NCBI GenBank assembly: GCA_018221305.1
Contig: JAAOYK010000031.1
Coordinates: 1 to 40,114, forward strand
Length of the DNA stretch: 40,114 nt
Direction: 5' to 3'
Source of the DNA: Candidatus Pacearchaeota archaeon
GTDB lineage: Archaea > Nanobdellota > Nanobdellia > Pacearchaeales > GW2011-AR1
Shown: positions 9,983-19,726 of the stretch, one piece after another
Layout of the letters: every line of letters starts with the position of its first letter
Numbering within the stretch: the first letter of the stretch is position 1
Notes under the pieces: model-generated
The model's database searches: none
The model's input: only the letters and a program-made list of their open reading frames with translations
Told to the model about the DNA's origin: nothing
Program-made: the position numbers and the translations under genes

Positions 9983-10405
9983 ATGGGACTAAGAAATGCG
10001 ACAAAATTAATGAAAAATAGACGAAAGTTTAGATGGAAAGATCGTAAATATAAAGTTAGAACTCTAGGACTTTTTAAAAAATCTGACCCGTTAGGGGGCA
10101 AAAATCAAGCTAAAGGTATTGTTACAGAAAAAGTACAAAAAGAAGCAAAACAGCCAAACTCAGCTATGAGAAAATGTTGCAGAGTTCAATTAATTAAAAA
10201 CAGTAAAATAGTTACAGCATTTATCCCAGGAAACCTGGCACAGAAATTTGTTGATGAGCATGACGAGGTAATGATTGAAAGAATTGGTGGAAAACAAGGA
10301 AGAAGTAAAGGAGATATTCCCGGGGTTAGGTGGAAACTTATTAAAGTAAATGATCAACCATTAGCAAGATTATGGATGGGCAAGATTGAGAAGGGACGTA
10401 GATAA
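9983..10405 (+). CDS. rps12: 30S ribosomal protein uS12
   Basis: [34 protein letters not shown]. Confidence 0.97.
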   Translation: MGLRNATKLMKNRRKFRWKDRKYKVRTLGLFKKSDPLGGKNQAKGIVTEKVQKEAKQPNSAMRKCCRVQLIKNSKIVTAFIPGNLAQKFVDEHDEVMIERIGGKQGRSKGDIPGVRWKLIKVNDQPLARLWMGKIEKGRR

Positions 10406-10413
10406 TTAACAAA

Positions 10414-11061
10414 ATGGAAGAACAAGTACAAATAGAAGAGCAAGTAGAAAAGCCTGAACAAAGTCCTCTTGATTTTAAATTATTTGATTTATATGATGTT
10501 AGCGAGATTAAAGTTGAAGATCCTGGAATGAAGAGATATATTAATCTAAGTCCTAAACTAATGGTTAAAAGTCATGGCAGAATCAGGGAAAAGTTTGGAA
10601 GAGGTAAAATTAACCTTTTAGAACTTTTTGCAAACTTGGTAGCAGTCCCAGGACATAGAGGAAAAAAGCATAAGATTATAACAGGACATAAGACTGGAAA
10701 ATATAACCAAAATATGAAGATTGTTCTTGACTGTTTAAAAATAATTGAAGAGAAAACAAAACAAAATCCAGTACAAGTTTTAGTTACTGCGTTAGAACAT
10801 GCTGCTCCAAGAGATGGTGTAACAATTATAGAGTATGGTGGTGCAAGATATCCTCAATCAGTAGATATAAGCCCAGTACGAAGAGTTACAATGACTTTAA
10901 GACACATAGTCCATGGAAGTTATGATAAATCTTTTAACAAAAAGACAAAAATTGAGCGTGCTTTGGCAGACGAGATAATTAAAGCGTACAAAAATGATTC
11001 TGATAGTTACTCAATGGCAAAGAAAAAAGATTCAGAAAAGCAAGCTAATTCTGCAAGATAA
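10414..11061 (+). CDS. rps7: 30S ribosomal protein uS7
   Basis: NPVQVLVTALEHAAPRDGVTIIEYGGARYPQSVDISPVRRV; follows uS12. Confidence 0.97.
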   Translation: MEEQVQIEEQVEKPEQSPLDFKLFDLYDVSEIKVEDPGMKRYINLSPKLMVKSHGRIREKFGRGKINLLELFANLVAVPGHRGKKHKIITGHKTGKYNQNMKIVLDCLKIIEEKTKQNPVQVLVTALEHAAPRDGVTIIEYGGARYPQSVDISPVRRVTMTLRHIVHGSYDKSFNKKTKIERALADEIIKAYKNDSDSYSMAKKKDSEKQANSAR

Positions 11062-11120
11062 AGAGTGATAAACCTAAATTCTGAGGACAAGGGGCAAAAT
11101 AATATAAGGAATATTAAAAA

Positions 11121-11453
11121 ATGCCAGATCAAAAACCTAAATTTCTGTTGCGTGAAGGAAAAGATTATAACCCAACGAAAGAGAAATACGAGATGTTTAT
11201 AACCTGTATAGCTGAAGGTATGGCTTATTGTAATGTTTATGATGAAGATGGTAATAGATCTTTAATGGATGTCCCTGTAAGCGATCTAGAAAAAGTGTGC
11301 GATGGAGACGTAAAGGCTGGCTTAATATTTAATGTACATGTAAAAAATCAAGGAGAAGAAATTAGTTTTTCTCAGTTAAAAAGAACACCAATGAGTAAGC
11401 AAGAATTTGATAAGCTTTATCAATATTATGAAAAAGAGTATGGAGATCTTTAA
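11121..11453 (+). CDS. Hypothetical protein (110 aa)
   Basis: Intact ORF between rps7 and fusA, 3 nt from the next ORF. Confidence 0.7.
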   Translation: MPDQKPKFLLREGKDYNPTKEKYEMFITCIAEGMAYCNVYDEDGNRSLMDVPVSDLEKVCDGDVKAGLIFNVHVKNQGEEISFSQLKRTPMSKQEFDKLYQYYEKEYGDL

Positions 11454-11456
11454 AAA

Positions 11457-12287
11457 ATGCCTGAATTTAATGAATCACTTAATTATCTAGACTTTCTCGC
11501 AACCCAGGTTGGATTAGAACCTAAAAAGTTTGAAAGTGAGCAGCATTTTAGACAACGAGTTTTTCGTGCATATGTTGATTCTGGGGGTGGTGCTGCTGAG
11601 GCATTAATGGCCTTAACAGGAAAAGATGCAAACGATTTTACTGATGAGGAAAGAAACATGGAAGTTGCGCTTGGCATAGAGATGAATAAAGCACGAAATG
11701 AAAAATATGAAATACAAAATGATACTCATTTAATGCTGACATGGAAAGATTTTGAAGATATAATGTCTGGAAATAAGTTTGAAAAAGATTACACTGAAAC
11801 ATTTCAAGGACGTTACAGCCCTGAAGAGCTTAGTATTTGGACACAAAAAGATAAAGGATTATTATTAATTGCTGGAAGTCATACTGGAACAGAAAAAAGT
11901 GCATGTGAGCTTCAATTACATTATGAACTTGCACTACAGAGGCCAAAACTAGAAATGGGCAATGACGAGAGCCATGCCATGCATCAATTGACACTGGATG
12001 CGGGTTATGATCATGGAAAAGATAAAGATGGTAAAATAATGGCATTATGTTGTTCGCGTGATTCTCGAAAAGGATTAATTGAACATATACAAAAAATTGA
12101 TGAATCTCCTTTTGAAACAAACAATCCTTGGAAATATTTTAAAGATCATGATTTATTTTTGCTAAATTATCACGAAAAAGGAACCAAGGCCAATATTAAA
12201 AATCGTAAAGTGATTACAAATGCGAAATTACAAAATTTGCCAGAAAATGTTAAAGAAATGATTGGATTTTATGATAAATCTGAGTAA
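11457..12287 (+). CDS. Hypothetical protein (276 aa)
   Basis: Intact ORF; no family recognised (contains GLLLIAGSHTGTEKSACELQLHYELAL and MALCCSRDSRKGL). Confidence 0.75.
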   Translation: MPEFNESLNYLDFLATQVGLEPKKFESEQHFRQRVFRAYVDSGGGAAEALMALTGKDANDFTDEERNMEVALGIEMNKARNEKYEIQNDTHLMLTWKDFEDIMSGNKFEKDYTETFQGRYSPEELSIWTQKDKGLLLIAGSHTGTEKSACELQLHYELALQRPKLEMGNDESHAMHQLTLDAGYDHGKDKDGKIMALCCSRDSRKGLIEHIQKIDESPFETNNPWKYFKDHDLFLLNYHEKGTKANIKNRKVITNAKLQNLPENVKEMIGFYDKSE

Positions 12288-12346
12288 TTAATAATACTAT
12301 TTTAAATTATAATCTTTTTTAAATAACCTATATAAATAATATTCTT

Positions 12347-12808
12347 ATGAGTAATGAAACAATATATGCGAACTGGTGCGAACAAATTAAAGCAGTTAAG
12401 ACAGACATACTAGAAAAGCCAGAAATTCTTAGTCAGTATGCAACTTGGCTTGAAACAAGTGAAAAACATACAAGAAGAAAAGGTGAGGATGTATATAACA
12501 TGATGCTTGGGCTTATGCATTCAGTGTCTGATACAAATCTTATTCCAGGAGTTGGCTGGAAAAACTTTGTAAAAATAGTAAGCCAGGTTCAAAAAGAAAC
12601 AGGATTAGATCTTGGTGTTTGTGAGTATTTACAAGATAATGTTGATAATTCCATGAGGTCGCAATATCTTGGAGAAGAAGGGCTAGAAAACATGGCAGCA
12701 TGTACTGCAAATGAAAATCTACTTATATCATTATTTCCAACATGTATACCCCCATCAAGATGTGATTGTCCTTATAGAATTGCAAAACTTGAGCAAAAAA
12801 GCAGATAA
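12347..12808 (+). CDS. Hypothetical protein (153 aa) with C-terminal Cys cluster
   Basis: ATG 23-30 nt after a TATA-like element (tatataaataat); C-terminal CIPPSRCDCPYRIAKL. Confidence 0.75.
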   Translation: MSNETIYANWCEQIKAVKTDILEKPEILSQYATWLETSEKHTRRKGEDVYNMMLGLMHSVSDTNLIPGVGWKNFVKIVSQVQKETGLDLGVCEYLQDNVDNSMRSQYLGEEGLENMAACTANENLLISLFPTCIPPSRCDCPYRIAKLEQKSR

Positions 12809-12911
12809 ACCTTAGGAAAGCTTTTTAAACCCAAATCCTTATGAATTATTATCGCGTAATTTTTTACAGATTAACTATTATTTAAAAATATATTTAAAAA
12901 AAACACAAAAA

Positions 12912-15101
12912 ATGGCAAAAAAAGAAACATCACTCGAAAAAATTAATAGGCTTACAGGCCAACAAGACTCAATCAGAAACATAGCTACAAGCGCACACAT
13001 TCACCATGGTAAAACTGCGTTAACTGACAATTTGTTAGCTGCAGCAGGAATGATGAGTGAAAAGCTTGCAGGAGACCTAGATGGTGGTATGGCGACATGG
13101 CAGCATGCTGATGAGCAAGAAAGATTATTAACAGTAGACGCAGCAAATGTGTCAATGGTTCATGAGTTTAATGATCACGAATATTTGATTAACCTAATAG
13201 ACACGCCAGGACATGTAGATTTTTCAGGTAATGTTACACGAGCTATGCGGGCAATTGACGGAACAATAGTTCTTGTTTGTGCAAGTGAGGGACTTATGCC
13301 GCAAACTGAAACTGTAATGAAGCAGGCGTTACGTGAACGAGTAAAACCAATACTTTTTATTAATAAAACTGACAGAATGATTAAAGAATTAAAACTAACA
13401 CCTGAAGCAATGCAGGAACGTTTTATGAAGATAATTAATGATTTTAATCTATTACTTGAACAAATTGCAGAAAAAGAGTACAGAGAAGAATGGAAAGTTA
13501 ATGTTGCAGATGGAAGCGTTGTTTTTGGGTCTGCTAAAGATAACTGGGCATTATCAGTTGCATTTATGCAGAAAAAAGGAATCAGTTTTAAAGATGTAAT
13601 TGATGCATACAAGCTTCCAGACGATGAAAGAAAAGATTGGTTCTGGGACAAAGCACCATTATATGAAGTATTATTAGATTCAGTAATCAAGCATTTGCCA
13701 AGCCCTGTTGAAGCGCAAAAATATCGAATTCCTAAAATTTGGCATGGAGACCCTGAATCAGAATTTGGAAAAAATTTAATAAATTGTGACAAAGATGGAG
13801 AATTAGCATTTGTTATCACAAACACAGTTATTGACAGAAGGAGTGGCAAAGAAATTAATGCAGGAAGATTATTTTCAGGAACACTTAAACCTGGAATGGA
13901 AGTTTACCTAAATACAGATAAGAAAAAGCAACGGATTCAACAAGTTTTAGTATATAATGGAATAAAACCTGAACAATTGGAAGAAGTTCCTGCAGGTAAT
14001 GTTTTAGCAATAACAGGAGTAATCTCAGAACCTGGAGAAACGGTTACAACAAGCCCGCAAGAATCTTTTGAAAATATTCGACACATCTTTGATCCAGTAA
14101 TTACTAAATCTATCACAGTCAACAAGCCTCAAGATTTGCCAAAATTAATTGACGTATTAAAAAAAGTTGCAAAAGAAGATCCAACATTAAAGATTGAAAT
14201 TAATGAAGAAACAGGAGAAAACTTAATGAGTGGAATGGGCGAGCTTCATTTAGAAATTATTGAAAACAGAATAAAAACAGAGAAAGGAGTAGAAGTTAAA
14301 ACCTCAGAACCAATAGTTGTGTACCGTGAAACAGTGAGCAAGAAAGGTCCAACTGGTGAAGGAAAGTCCCCAAATAAGCATAATTTATTTTTTATTGAAG
14401 TTGAACCTCTAGATGAAGAAGTTTATCAAGCAATAAAAAAAGGTGATTTGCCTGAGCGACGAATAAAGAAAAAAGATCAAGATGTTTGGGATAAGCTCAA
14501 GGAAGCAGGCGTTAGTAATGAGGAAGCGCGCCAGTATAGAAATATTTACAAAGATTGTGTCTTTTTGGACAAAGTTCGTGGAGAAGTTCACATGGATGAA
14601 GTACTATCAATGATTTTAGATGGATTTGAACAAGTTGTTGATGCAGGTACATTATCACGAGAGCCGTGTATGCGAATGAAAGTTAGTTTAGTTGATATTA
14701 AACTTCACGAAGATGCAATACATAGAGGTCCTGCGCAAGTTTATCCTGCTGTAAGAGATTCTATGAGAGGTTCTATTGGAGGAGCAGGTCCATGTATATT
14801 TGAGCCTGTACAGACATTAATGGTTGAAGGACCGTTGAACCATATGGGGGACTTAACAAAGTTAATACAAGGTAAACGTGGGCAAGTTGCAGACATTGAA
14901 CAAGGTTCAGGGCATGTAATCATTAAAACTAAACTTCCAGTAGCAGAAATGATCGGGCTAGCTAGCAATGTTAGAAGCGCTACAGAAGGACGTGGAACAT
15001 TTAGCATGGTTGACCAGAATTTTGAAAAAGTTCCTGCTCAGCTTCAGCCAGAAATAGTGAAAAGAATTCGAGATAGAAAAGGGTTAAAAGAAAACGAATA
15101 A
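12912..15101 (+). CDS. fusA: Translation elongation factor 2 (aEF-2)
   Basis: GTPase motifs AHIHHGKTALTD, DTPGHVDFSG, NKTDR; conserved AIHRGPAQVYPAVRDS loop containing the diphthamide-type His. Confidence 0.97.
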   Translation: MAKKETSLEKINRLTGQQDSIRNIATSAHIHHGKTALTDNLLAAAGMMSEKLAGDLDGGMATWQHADEQERLLTVDAANVSMVHEFNDHEYLINLIDTPGHVDFSGNVTRAMRAIDGTIVLVCASEGLMPQTETVMKQALRERVKPILFINKTDRMIKELKLTPEAMQERFMKIINDFNLLLEQIAEKEYREEWKVNVADGSVVFGSAKDNWALSVAFMQKKGISFKDVIDAYKLPDDERKDWFWDKAPLYEVLLDSVIKHLPSPVEAQKYRIPKIWHGDPESEFGKNLINCDKDGELAFVITNTVIDRRSGKEINAGRLFSGTLKPGMEVYLNTDKKKQRIQQVLVYNGIKPEQLEEVPAGNVLAITGVISEPGETVTTSPQESFENIRHIFDPVITKSITVNKPQDLPKLIDVLKKVAKEDPTLKIEINEETGENLMSGMGELHLEIIENRIKTEKGVEVKTSEPIVVYRETVSKKGPTGEGKSPNKHNLFFIEVEPLDEEVYQAIKKGDLPERRIKKKDQDVWDKLKEAGVSNEEARQYRNIYKDCVFLDKVRGEVHMDEVLSMILDGFEQVVDAGTLSREPCMRMKVSLVDIKLHEDAIHRGPAQVYPAVRDSMRGSIGGAGPCIFEPVQTLMVEGPLNHMGDLTKLIQGKRGQVADIEQGSGHVIIKTKLPVAEMIGLASNVRSATEGRGTFSMVDQNFEKVPAQLQPEIVKRIRDRKGLKENE

Positions 15102-15193
15102 TTCTGATATAAGAAAAAATTATGATATTTCTTAAAAAGATTGCATTACCATAAAGCTTTTATAGGATAGTTGGATAGTTCAGTAATTTAAAA

Positions 15194-15847
15194 ATGAAAG
15201 AAAATAGTTTAATTATAACACTTGAACAAGCATATGATGAGCTTGAAATATCCGGGCAACAGCGAGGATCTATTGGAACTTACCTAGGTCTTATTTATAA
15301 TAAAGATGTCCCTACATGGGAGCATTCAGTAAGGGTTGGACTAATAGGTAAAAAGATTGCACAATATACACATATTGTTGAGCCAAAAGCATTATTTTAT
15401 CCAGGACTGCTTCATGATTCAGGAAAACCATTAGTAGATTCAGCATCGCTTAATGCAGAAAATTTTGATGAAGATGACATGAAAGAACTAGAACGTCATG
15501 TGCTTTATGGATATAAGTTACTTAAAGATATTCATCCGTTTTCTGCAGCAGTACTCTTGTTTCATCATTATTTTCAAGAAAATAAGTATCCAAAACATCT
15601 TCCTGCAAACTGGGATAATGGATATACTGAAGGTGAAAAAGCATTAATCAAATATTGTGGGCGTCTTTTGTCTATCGCAGACACTTATGATGCCATGACT
15701 ACAAGGACGAATAATAAATTTGTAGAAGATGGCACAGAAAGGGTTAAAAAACTTACACCAGAAGAAGCACGTGAGAAAATGTTTGCAACAAATAAGGACC
15801 AAACATTTTTGATTGAACAATTATATAAGGAGGAAATATTTAAGTAA
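15194..15847 (+). CDS. HD-domain phosphohydrolase (HD-GYP-like)
   Basis: WEHSVRVGLIGKKIA...LLHDSGK...LLFHHYFQENKYPKHLP...LLSIADTYDAMTT. Confidence 0.85.
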   Translation: MKENSLIITLEQAYDELEISGQQRGSIGTYLGLIYNKDVPTWEHSVRVGLIGKKIAQYTHIVEPKALFYPGLLHDSGKPLVDSASLNAENFDEDDMKELERHVLYGYKLLKDIHPFSAAVLLFHHYFQENKYPKHLPANWDNGYTEGEKALIKYCGRLLSIADTYDAMTTRTNNKFVEDGTERVKKLTPEEAREKMFATNKDQTFLIEQLYKEEIFK

Positions 15848-15851
15848 AAAT

Positions 15852-16391
15852 ATGGTACTTTATTTTATAACAGGTAACAAGAACAAATTTGAAGAATTTA
15901 AAAGTATTTTAGATTATGTTGAGCAGCTTGATATTGATCTTCCAGAAATTCAAAGTATTGACGCAAAATTAATAATTAAAGAAAAATTGCTTGAAGCAAC
16001 AAAACATCAATCAGGTGAATTTATTGTCGAAGATACCTCGCTTTACCTTGATTGCCTAAACGGTCTTCCGGGCCCATTAATAAAATGGTTCATGGAAACT
16101 ATAGGAAATGAAGGATTATACAACATTGTGGAAAAATTGGGAGATAATAAAGCAAAAGCTAAAACAATCATAGGATATAGCGACGGTAATGATATTTATT
16201 TTTTTGAAGGAGAAGTTTTTGGCAAAATTGTAAAGCCTAGTGGAGAGACAACGTTTGGATGGGACCCAATCTTTATGGCTGACGGGCATGACAAAACTTT
16301 TCAAGAAATGGATAAGAATCAGAAAAATATGATTAGTATGAGACGGCTTGCGTTGGAAAAATTAAAAGAATTTTTAGAAAAAGAAAAATGA
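15852..16391 (+). CDS. XTP/dITP (non-canonical purine NTP) pyrophosphatase, HAM1/RdgB family
   Basis: FITGNKNKFEEFKSIL; VEDTSLYLDCLNGLPGPLIKWF; FGWDPIFMADG. ATG at 15852 chosen over the track's alternative start at 15813. Confidence 0.92.
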   Translation: MVLYFITGNKNKFEEFKSILDYVEQLDIDLPEIQSIDAKLIIKEKLLEATKHQSGEFIVEDTSLYLDCLNGLPGPLIKWFMETIGNEGLYNIVEKLGDNKAKAKTIIGYSDGNDIYFFEGEVFGKIVKPSGETTFGWDPIFMADGHDKTFQEMDKNQKNMISMRRLALEKLKEFLEKEK

Positions 16392-16834
16392 TTACACAAT
16401 ATAACGGGGTTGGGGCAATAATCACTAACTCAGACAAAAGCTTATTTTATGTTCAAGAAAAAGATGAAGAATATCGGTTTAAAGAGTTTATTGGATGTTC
16501 TTCTTTTTTTGGGGGCGGGATAGAAAAAGATGATAAAAATGAGTTTGAAGCATTAAAAAGAGAAATAAATGAAGAACTCCCAACAGTATCAAACATTCTA
16601 TTTAATGGAGCTATTAAAAAAGTTGACGCGTTTATTATTAAGCATGGTGAAGAAAATTTTACATTTACATTGTTTGAAATAATTATACCAAATGAAGAAT
16701 TATTAAAGTTTGAAAATATATCTCCTACAGAGGGTAGAGGAAAGCTATTAAAATTACAGGAACTACAAAAACAAAAATGGGTCTGGAACTTGCAAGTTGC
16801 AATAAACAAATATTTAGAAAAAGTGGTTAATTAA
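16388..16834 (+). CDS. NUDIX-domain hydrolase
   Basis: FFGGGIEKDDKNEFEALKREINEELP resembles the Nudix box; overlaps the previous stop by 4 nt (ATGA). Confidence 0.75.
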   Translation: MITQYNGVGAIITNSDKSLFYVQEKDEEYRFKEFIGCSSFFGGGIEKDDKNEFEALKREINEELPTVSNILFNGAIKKVDAFIIKHGEENFTFTLFEIIIPNEELLKFENISPTEGRGKLLKLQELQKQKWVWNLQVAINKYLEKVVN

Positions 16835-16877
16835 GGATATAAATCCTTTTATATCCTCAAGAATTTTGATAGATACA

Positions 16878-17123
16878 ATGTCAGAAATGCAATCACATCT
16901 AAGCGATATGTTAGAAAATTTAAGAAAAGTTTCTCCAAAAGATAGAGATTTAAGTGAATATTTAAGAATCCTTGAATTATCAATGAGCTTGGCGCAAAGT
17001 GAACTAGAAGACTTGAACAAGAATTGTCACAAGAACCAAATAAAACTAAGTGTTAAATCAGCACTTAGATATTTAGAAAAAAGAAAAGATTTTCATGTAG
17101 AAAAATTGCTTGAAATGCGTTAA
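16878..17123 (+). CDS. Small helical hypothetical protein
   Basis: MSEMQSHLSDMLENLRKVSPKDRDLSEYLRILEL...; in-frame ATG at 16878. Confidence 0.55.
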   Translation: MSEMQSHLSDMLENLRKVSPKDRDLSEYLRILELSMSLAQSELEDLNKNCHKNQIKLSVKSALRYLEKRKDFHVEKLLEMR

Positions 17124-17171
17124 AATTTCTTCAAACAATAATTTTAAAAATAGATTTTTGTATTAATATTT

Positions 17172-17228
17172 ATGAGAATACTTGAACTATTACAAAAAAG
17201 TTTAGCAATACCAATACAATATTGGTAG
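17172..17228 (+). CDS. Putative 18-aa leader peptide upstream of speD
   Basis: ATG..TAG = MRILELLQKSLAIPIQYW; AT-rich TATA-like element about 25 nt upstream; stop 49 nt before speD; 3' end overlaps an inverted repeat. Confidence 0.35.
   Translation: MRILELLQKSLAIPIQYW
17209..17227. repeat. Perfect inverted repeat TACCAATA-CAA-TATTGGTA
   Basis: 8-bp arms, 3-nt spacer, read directly. Confidence 0.8.
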
Positions 17229-17277
17229 TTGCATAATCCTTTCTTTTTTCTATAAAATTAAACATTTATTATTTATC

Positions 17278-17652
17278 ATGAAAATAAAAAAATTGCATGG
17301 ACTTGGAAATCATTTAATGCTTGATGGATATAGTGAAGCAGAAATACATAACACAATGTTTATTGAAAACATTTTAATGGGAATTGTTAAACAAGTTAAA
17401 ATGAATGCTATATCAAAACCGTTAGTTATTAATCATACGGCAGACGACAACCTGGAAAGCGGGATTACAGGAGTCATAATACTTGCAGAAAGTAGTATAA
17501 CAATTCATACTTATCCAAACAAGAAATGGTTTACATTAGACATTTACTCGTGTAATGAGTTTGATATTGGTAGTGCAATAAATTTTCTTGTAGACAAATT
17601 AAAAGTTACTAAGTATAAAAAACAAATAATTATGCGGGGAGAAGATATATGA
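17278..17652 (+). CDS. speD: S-adenosylmethionine decarboxylase proenzyme
   Basis: AESSITIHTYPNKKWFTLDIYSC (autocleavage/pyruvoyl Ser and catalytic region). Confidence 0.93.
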   Translation: MKIKKLHGLGNHLMLDGYSEAEIHNTMFIENILMGIVKQVKMNAISKPLVINHTADDNLESGITGVIILAESSITIHTYPNKKWFTLDIYSCNEFDIGSAINFLVDKLKVTKYKKQIIMRGEDI

Positions 17653-18542
17653 AAGAAGTAAAATCAATAAAAGTTAAAGAAGAAATGAAAGTAAAAGAAT
17701 TAGTTAGTGAAATGTCTGGCATGGGATTTGGTGCCGGAAAAATTGCAAAGGCATCTAGCATACTAAAAGAAATGGTAACAGACAAAGAATGTAAAATCTT
17801 TTTAGGAGTCGCAGGAGCAATGGTTCCTGCTGGAATGAAACAAGTTATAATTGATCTGATAAACAAATCAGAAGTTTTTGTCACAACAGGAGCAAACCTG
17901 ACACATGACCTTATTGAAAGTTTAGGAGATCATCATTACATAATGGATAAACCGGTCAGCGACGAGGAATTAAACAAACAAGGCCTTGATCGTATTTATA
18001 ATGTGTTAATGAAAAATTCTGTTTATGAAAAGCTTGAACAATTTTTTGAAAGAAACTGGGAAAAATTAAAAACATGCACAAATATTAAAGAGCTACTTTG
18101 GAAGATCGGGGAACTATGTCCGGGTAACGGGATCTTGAAAACATGTAGTGACAAACAAATTCCAATATTTTGTCCTGCATTGGCAGATTCTGGAATTGGG
18201 TTAATGATTTGGGGCAGACTTGCTAGTGGCAAACAAATAAGCATTGATGCATTTTTTGATATGAAAGAAATTATTGACATTGCCTGGACTTCTAAAAAAA
18301 ATGGAGTAATATATATCGGAGGAGGTACACCTAAAAACTTTATACAACAATCATTACAATTTGCTAAAGGTGCAAATTATGGTATACAAATAACAACAGA
18401 CAGACAAGAACCTGGAGGTAGTAGCGGAGCACCATTAGTTGAAGGGATTAGTTGGGGGAAAATGAAAAATGATGGAAAGTTTGTTGATGTTTTTTGTGAC
18501 GCAACAATTGCAATGCCTTTAATTCTTGCAAGCATAAAGTAA
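17649..18542 (+). CDS. dys: Deoxyhypusine synthase
   Basis: SGMGFGAGKIAKA, TTGANLTHDLIE, PALADSGIGL, GGGTPKNFIQQ, SWGKM active-site Lys motif; 4-nt overlap with speD. Confidence 0.94.
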   Translation: MKEVKSIKVKEEMKVKELVSEMSGMGFGAGKIAKASSILKEMVTDKECKIFLGVAGAMVPAGMKQVIIDLINKSEVFVTTGANLTHDLIESLGDHHYIMDKPVSDEELNKQGLDRIYNVLMKNSVYEKLEQFFERNWEKLKTCTNIKELLWKIGELCPGNGILKTCSDKQIPIFCPALADSGIGLMIWGRLASGKQISIDAFFDMKEIIDIAWTSKKNGVIYIGGGTPKNFIQQSLQFAKGANYGIQITTDRQEPGGSSGAPLVEGISWGKMKNDGKFVDVFCDATIAMPLILASIK

Positions 18543-18595
18543 AGTAAGTAGTACAAAATAAGAATATTTATAAATTAAAAATAGAATAATCTAAT

Positions 18596-18988
18596 ATGCC
18601 AGAAAGACTATATGATTTTAATAAAGTTCATACAGAAGTTCTTGAGACAATAGAGCATGAAGGAGGATTAGCAGGAATTGCTATTTATGAGAAAAAAAAG
18701 AGTGCTTATGATCTGCTTCCAGACACTTTTCCAGAAGGTGTAAATAATGAAGATCGTCTAGATGATAATTATAGAGTTTCTCAAAAATTAGAAATTGTAT
18801 CTGCCTTGCAAGAACATGAAGATATGTACGTGGCTGACGTATTATTAAGTGAAGAGGCTAGTGATGAAGAAGTTGTAGACATACAAATAAGATTTCTGAA
18901 AAGGGGAATACAAACATTCAGGGACGTAGATGAAGGTAAATTTACTAGACCGAATTATGAACAATTAGACAAACTAGATAATTTATAA
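18596..18988 (+). CDS. Hypothetical protein (130 aa)
   Basis: Intact ORF with a TATA-like element (tatttataaatt) upstream. Confidence 0.65.
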   Translation: MPERLYDFNKVHTEVLETIEHEGGLAGIAIYEKKKSAYDLLPDTFPEGVNNEDRLDDNYRVSQKLEIVSALQEHEDMYVADVLLSEEASDEEVVDIQIRFLKRGIQTFRDVDEGKFTRPNYEQLDKLDNL

Positions 18989-19002
18989 AACAAAAATTAA
19001 TA

Positions 19003-19641
19003 TTATTTCTTTTTTAATTTTTTCCATAAAAAGTAACTATATACTACGGGTATTAATGCTGCAAGAAGTACAGAGATTAAAATAAACCAGATCATATATT
19101 CTTGAAAGAAAATTGAAACTAAAATAATAAGGCCTGCTATTTTAAACAATTTTGAGCCAAGTTTATGAGTTTCTTCCCAGACTTTATCATTACTTATTGT
19201 CCAAGGAGTACGTATTCCCATGAACCAGTTTCTTTTAATTTTGTCTAAAATAAAGCCCAGATAAATAAAAATAAGTGCAACCGCAGGAATGATTATATTA
19301 CTTATATTAAATTTGTAACCAAGGTTTGCAAAGATTATTGACGTTTGAATAAACAGAAAGAAAATCATCATAAGAACAACAAACCCGTCATAATACTTTC
19401 TAAATTTTTCAATATTTTTTTTCAGTGGGTCAATTATTGGGATTGCAAGAAATAAAAGCAGCATACCAATTGACACTATCGGCATTAAAAATATTCCCCA
19501 GAATTTGCCCATATATCCGTTAACTTCACCTTTTGCGTTCCAGTGACTTGCGACCCTTTCTGGCATCTGCGGATAGTAATATATAGAAATAATAAAACCA
19601 ACCAAAATTACCAAAACTGCCAAAATCGTTGTCTTTTTCAT
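19003..19641 (-). CDS. SdpI/DUF1648-family membrane protein
   Basis: MPERVASHWNAKGEVNGYMGKF (DUF1648) and NWFMGIRTPWTISNDKVWEETHKLGSKLFKIAGL (SdpI signature). Start MKKTTILAV at 19641. Confidence 0.9.
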   Translation of the reverse strand: MKKTTILAVLVILVGFIISIYYYPQMPERVASHWNAKGEVNGYMGKFWGIFLMPIVSIGMLLLFLAIPIIDPLKKNIEKFRKYYDGFVVLMMIFFLFIQTSIIFANLGYKFNISNIIIPAVALIFIYLGFILDKIKRNWFMGIRTPWTISNDKVWEETHKLGSKLFKIAGLIILVSIFFQEYMIWFILISVLLAALIPVVYSYFLWKKLKKK

Positions 19642-19726
19642 AATATTAACTAGTATCAATAGTTTAAATATGTTCTTTTACCTTGAGAACAATAATTCTT
19701 AAATAGATGCTTAGTGTTTGATTCAA

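Noticed and set aside
13175-13849. 224-aa minus-strand ORF antisense to fusA
   Set aside because: Shadow of the conserved EF-2 coding sequence; no recognisable motif
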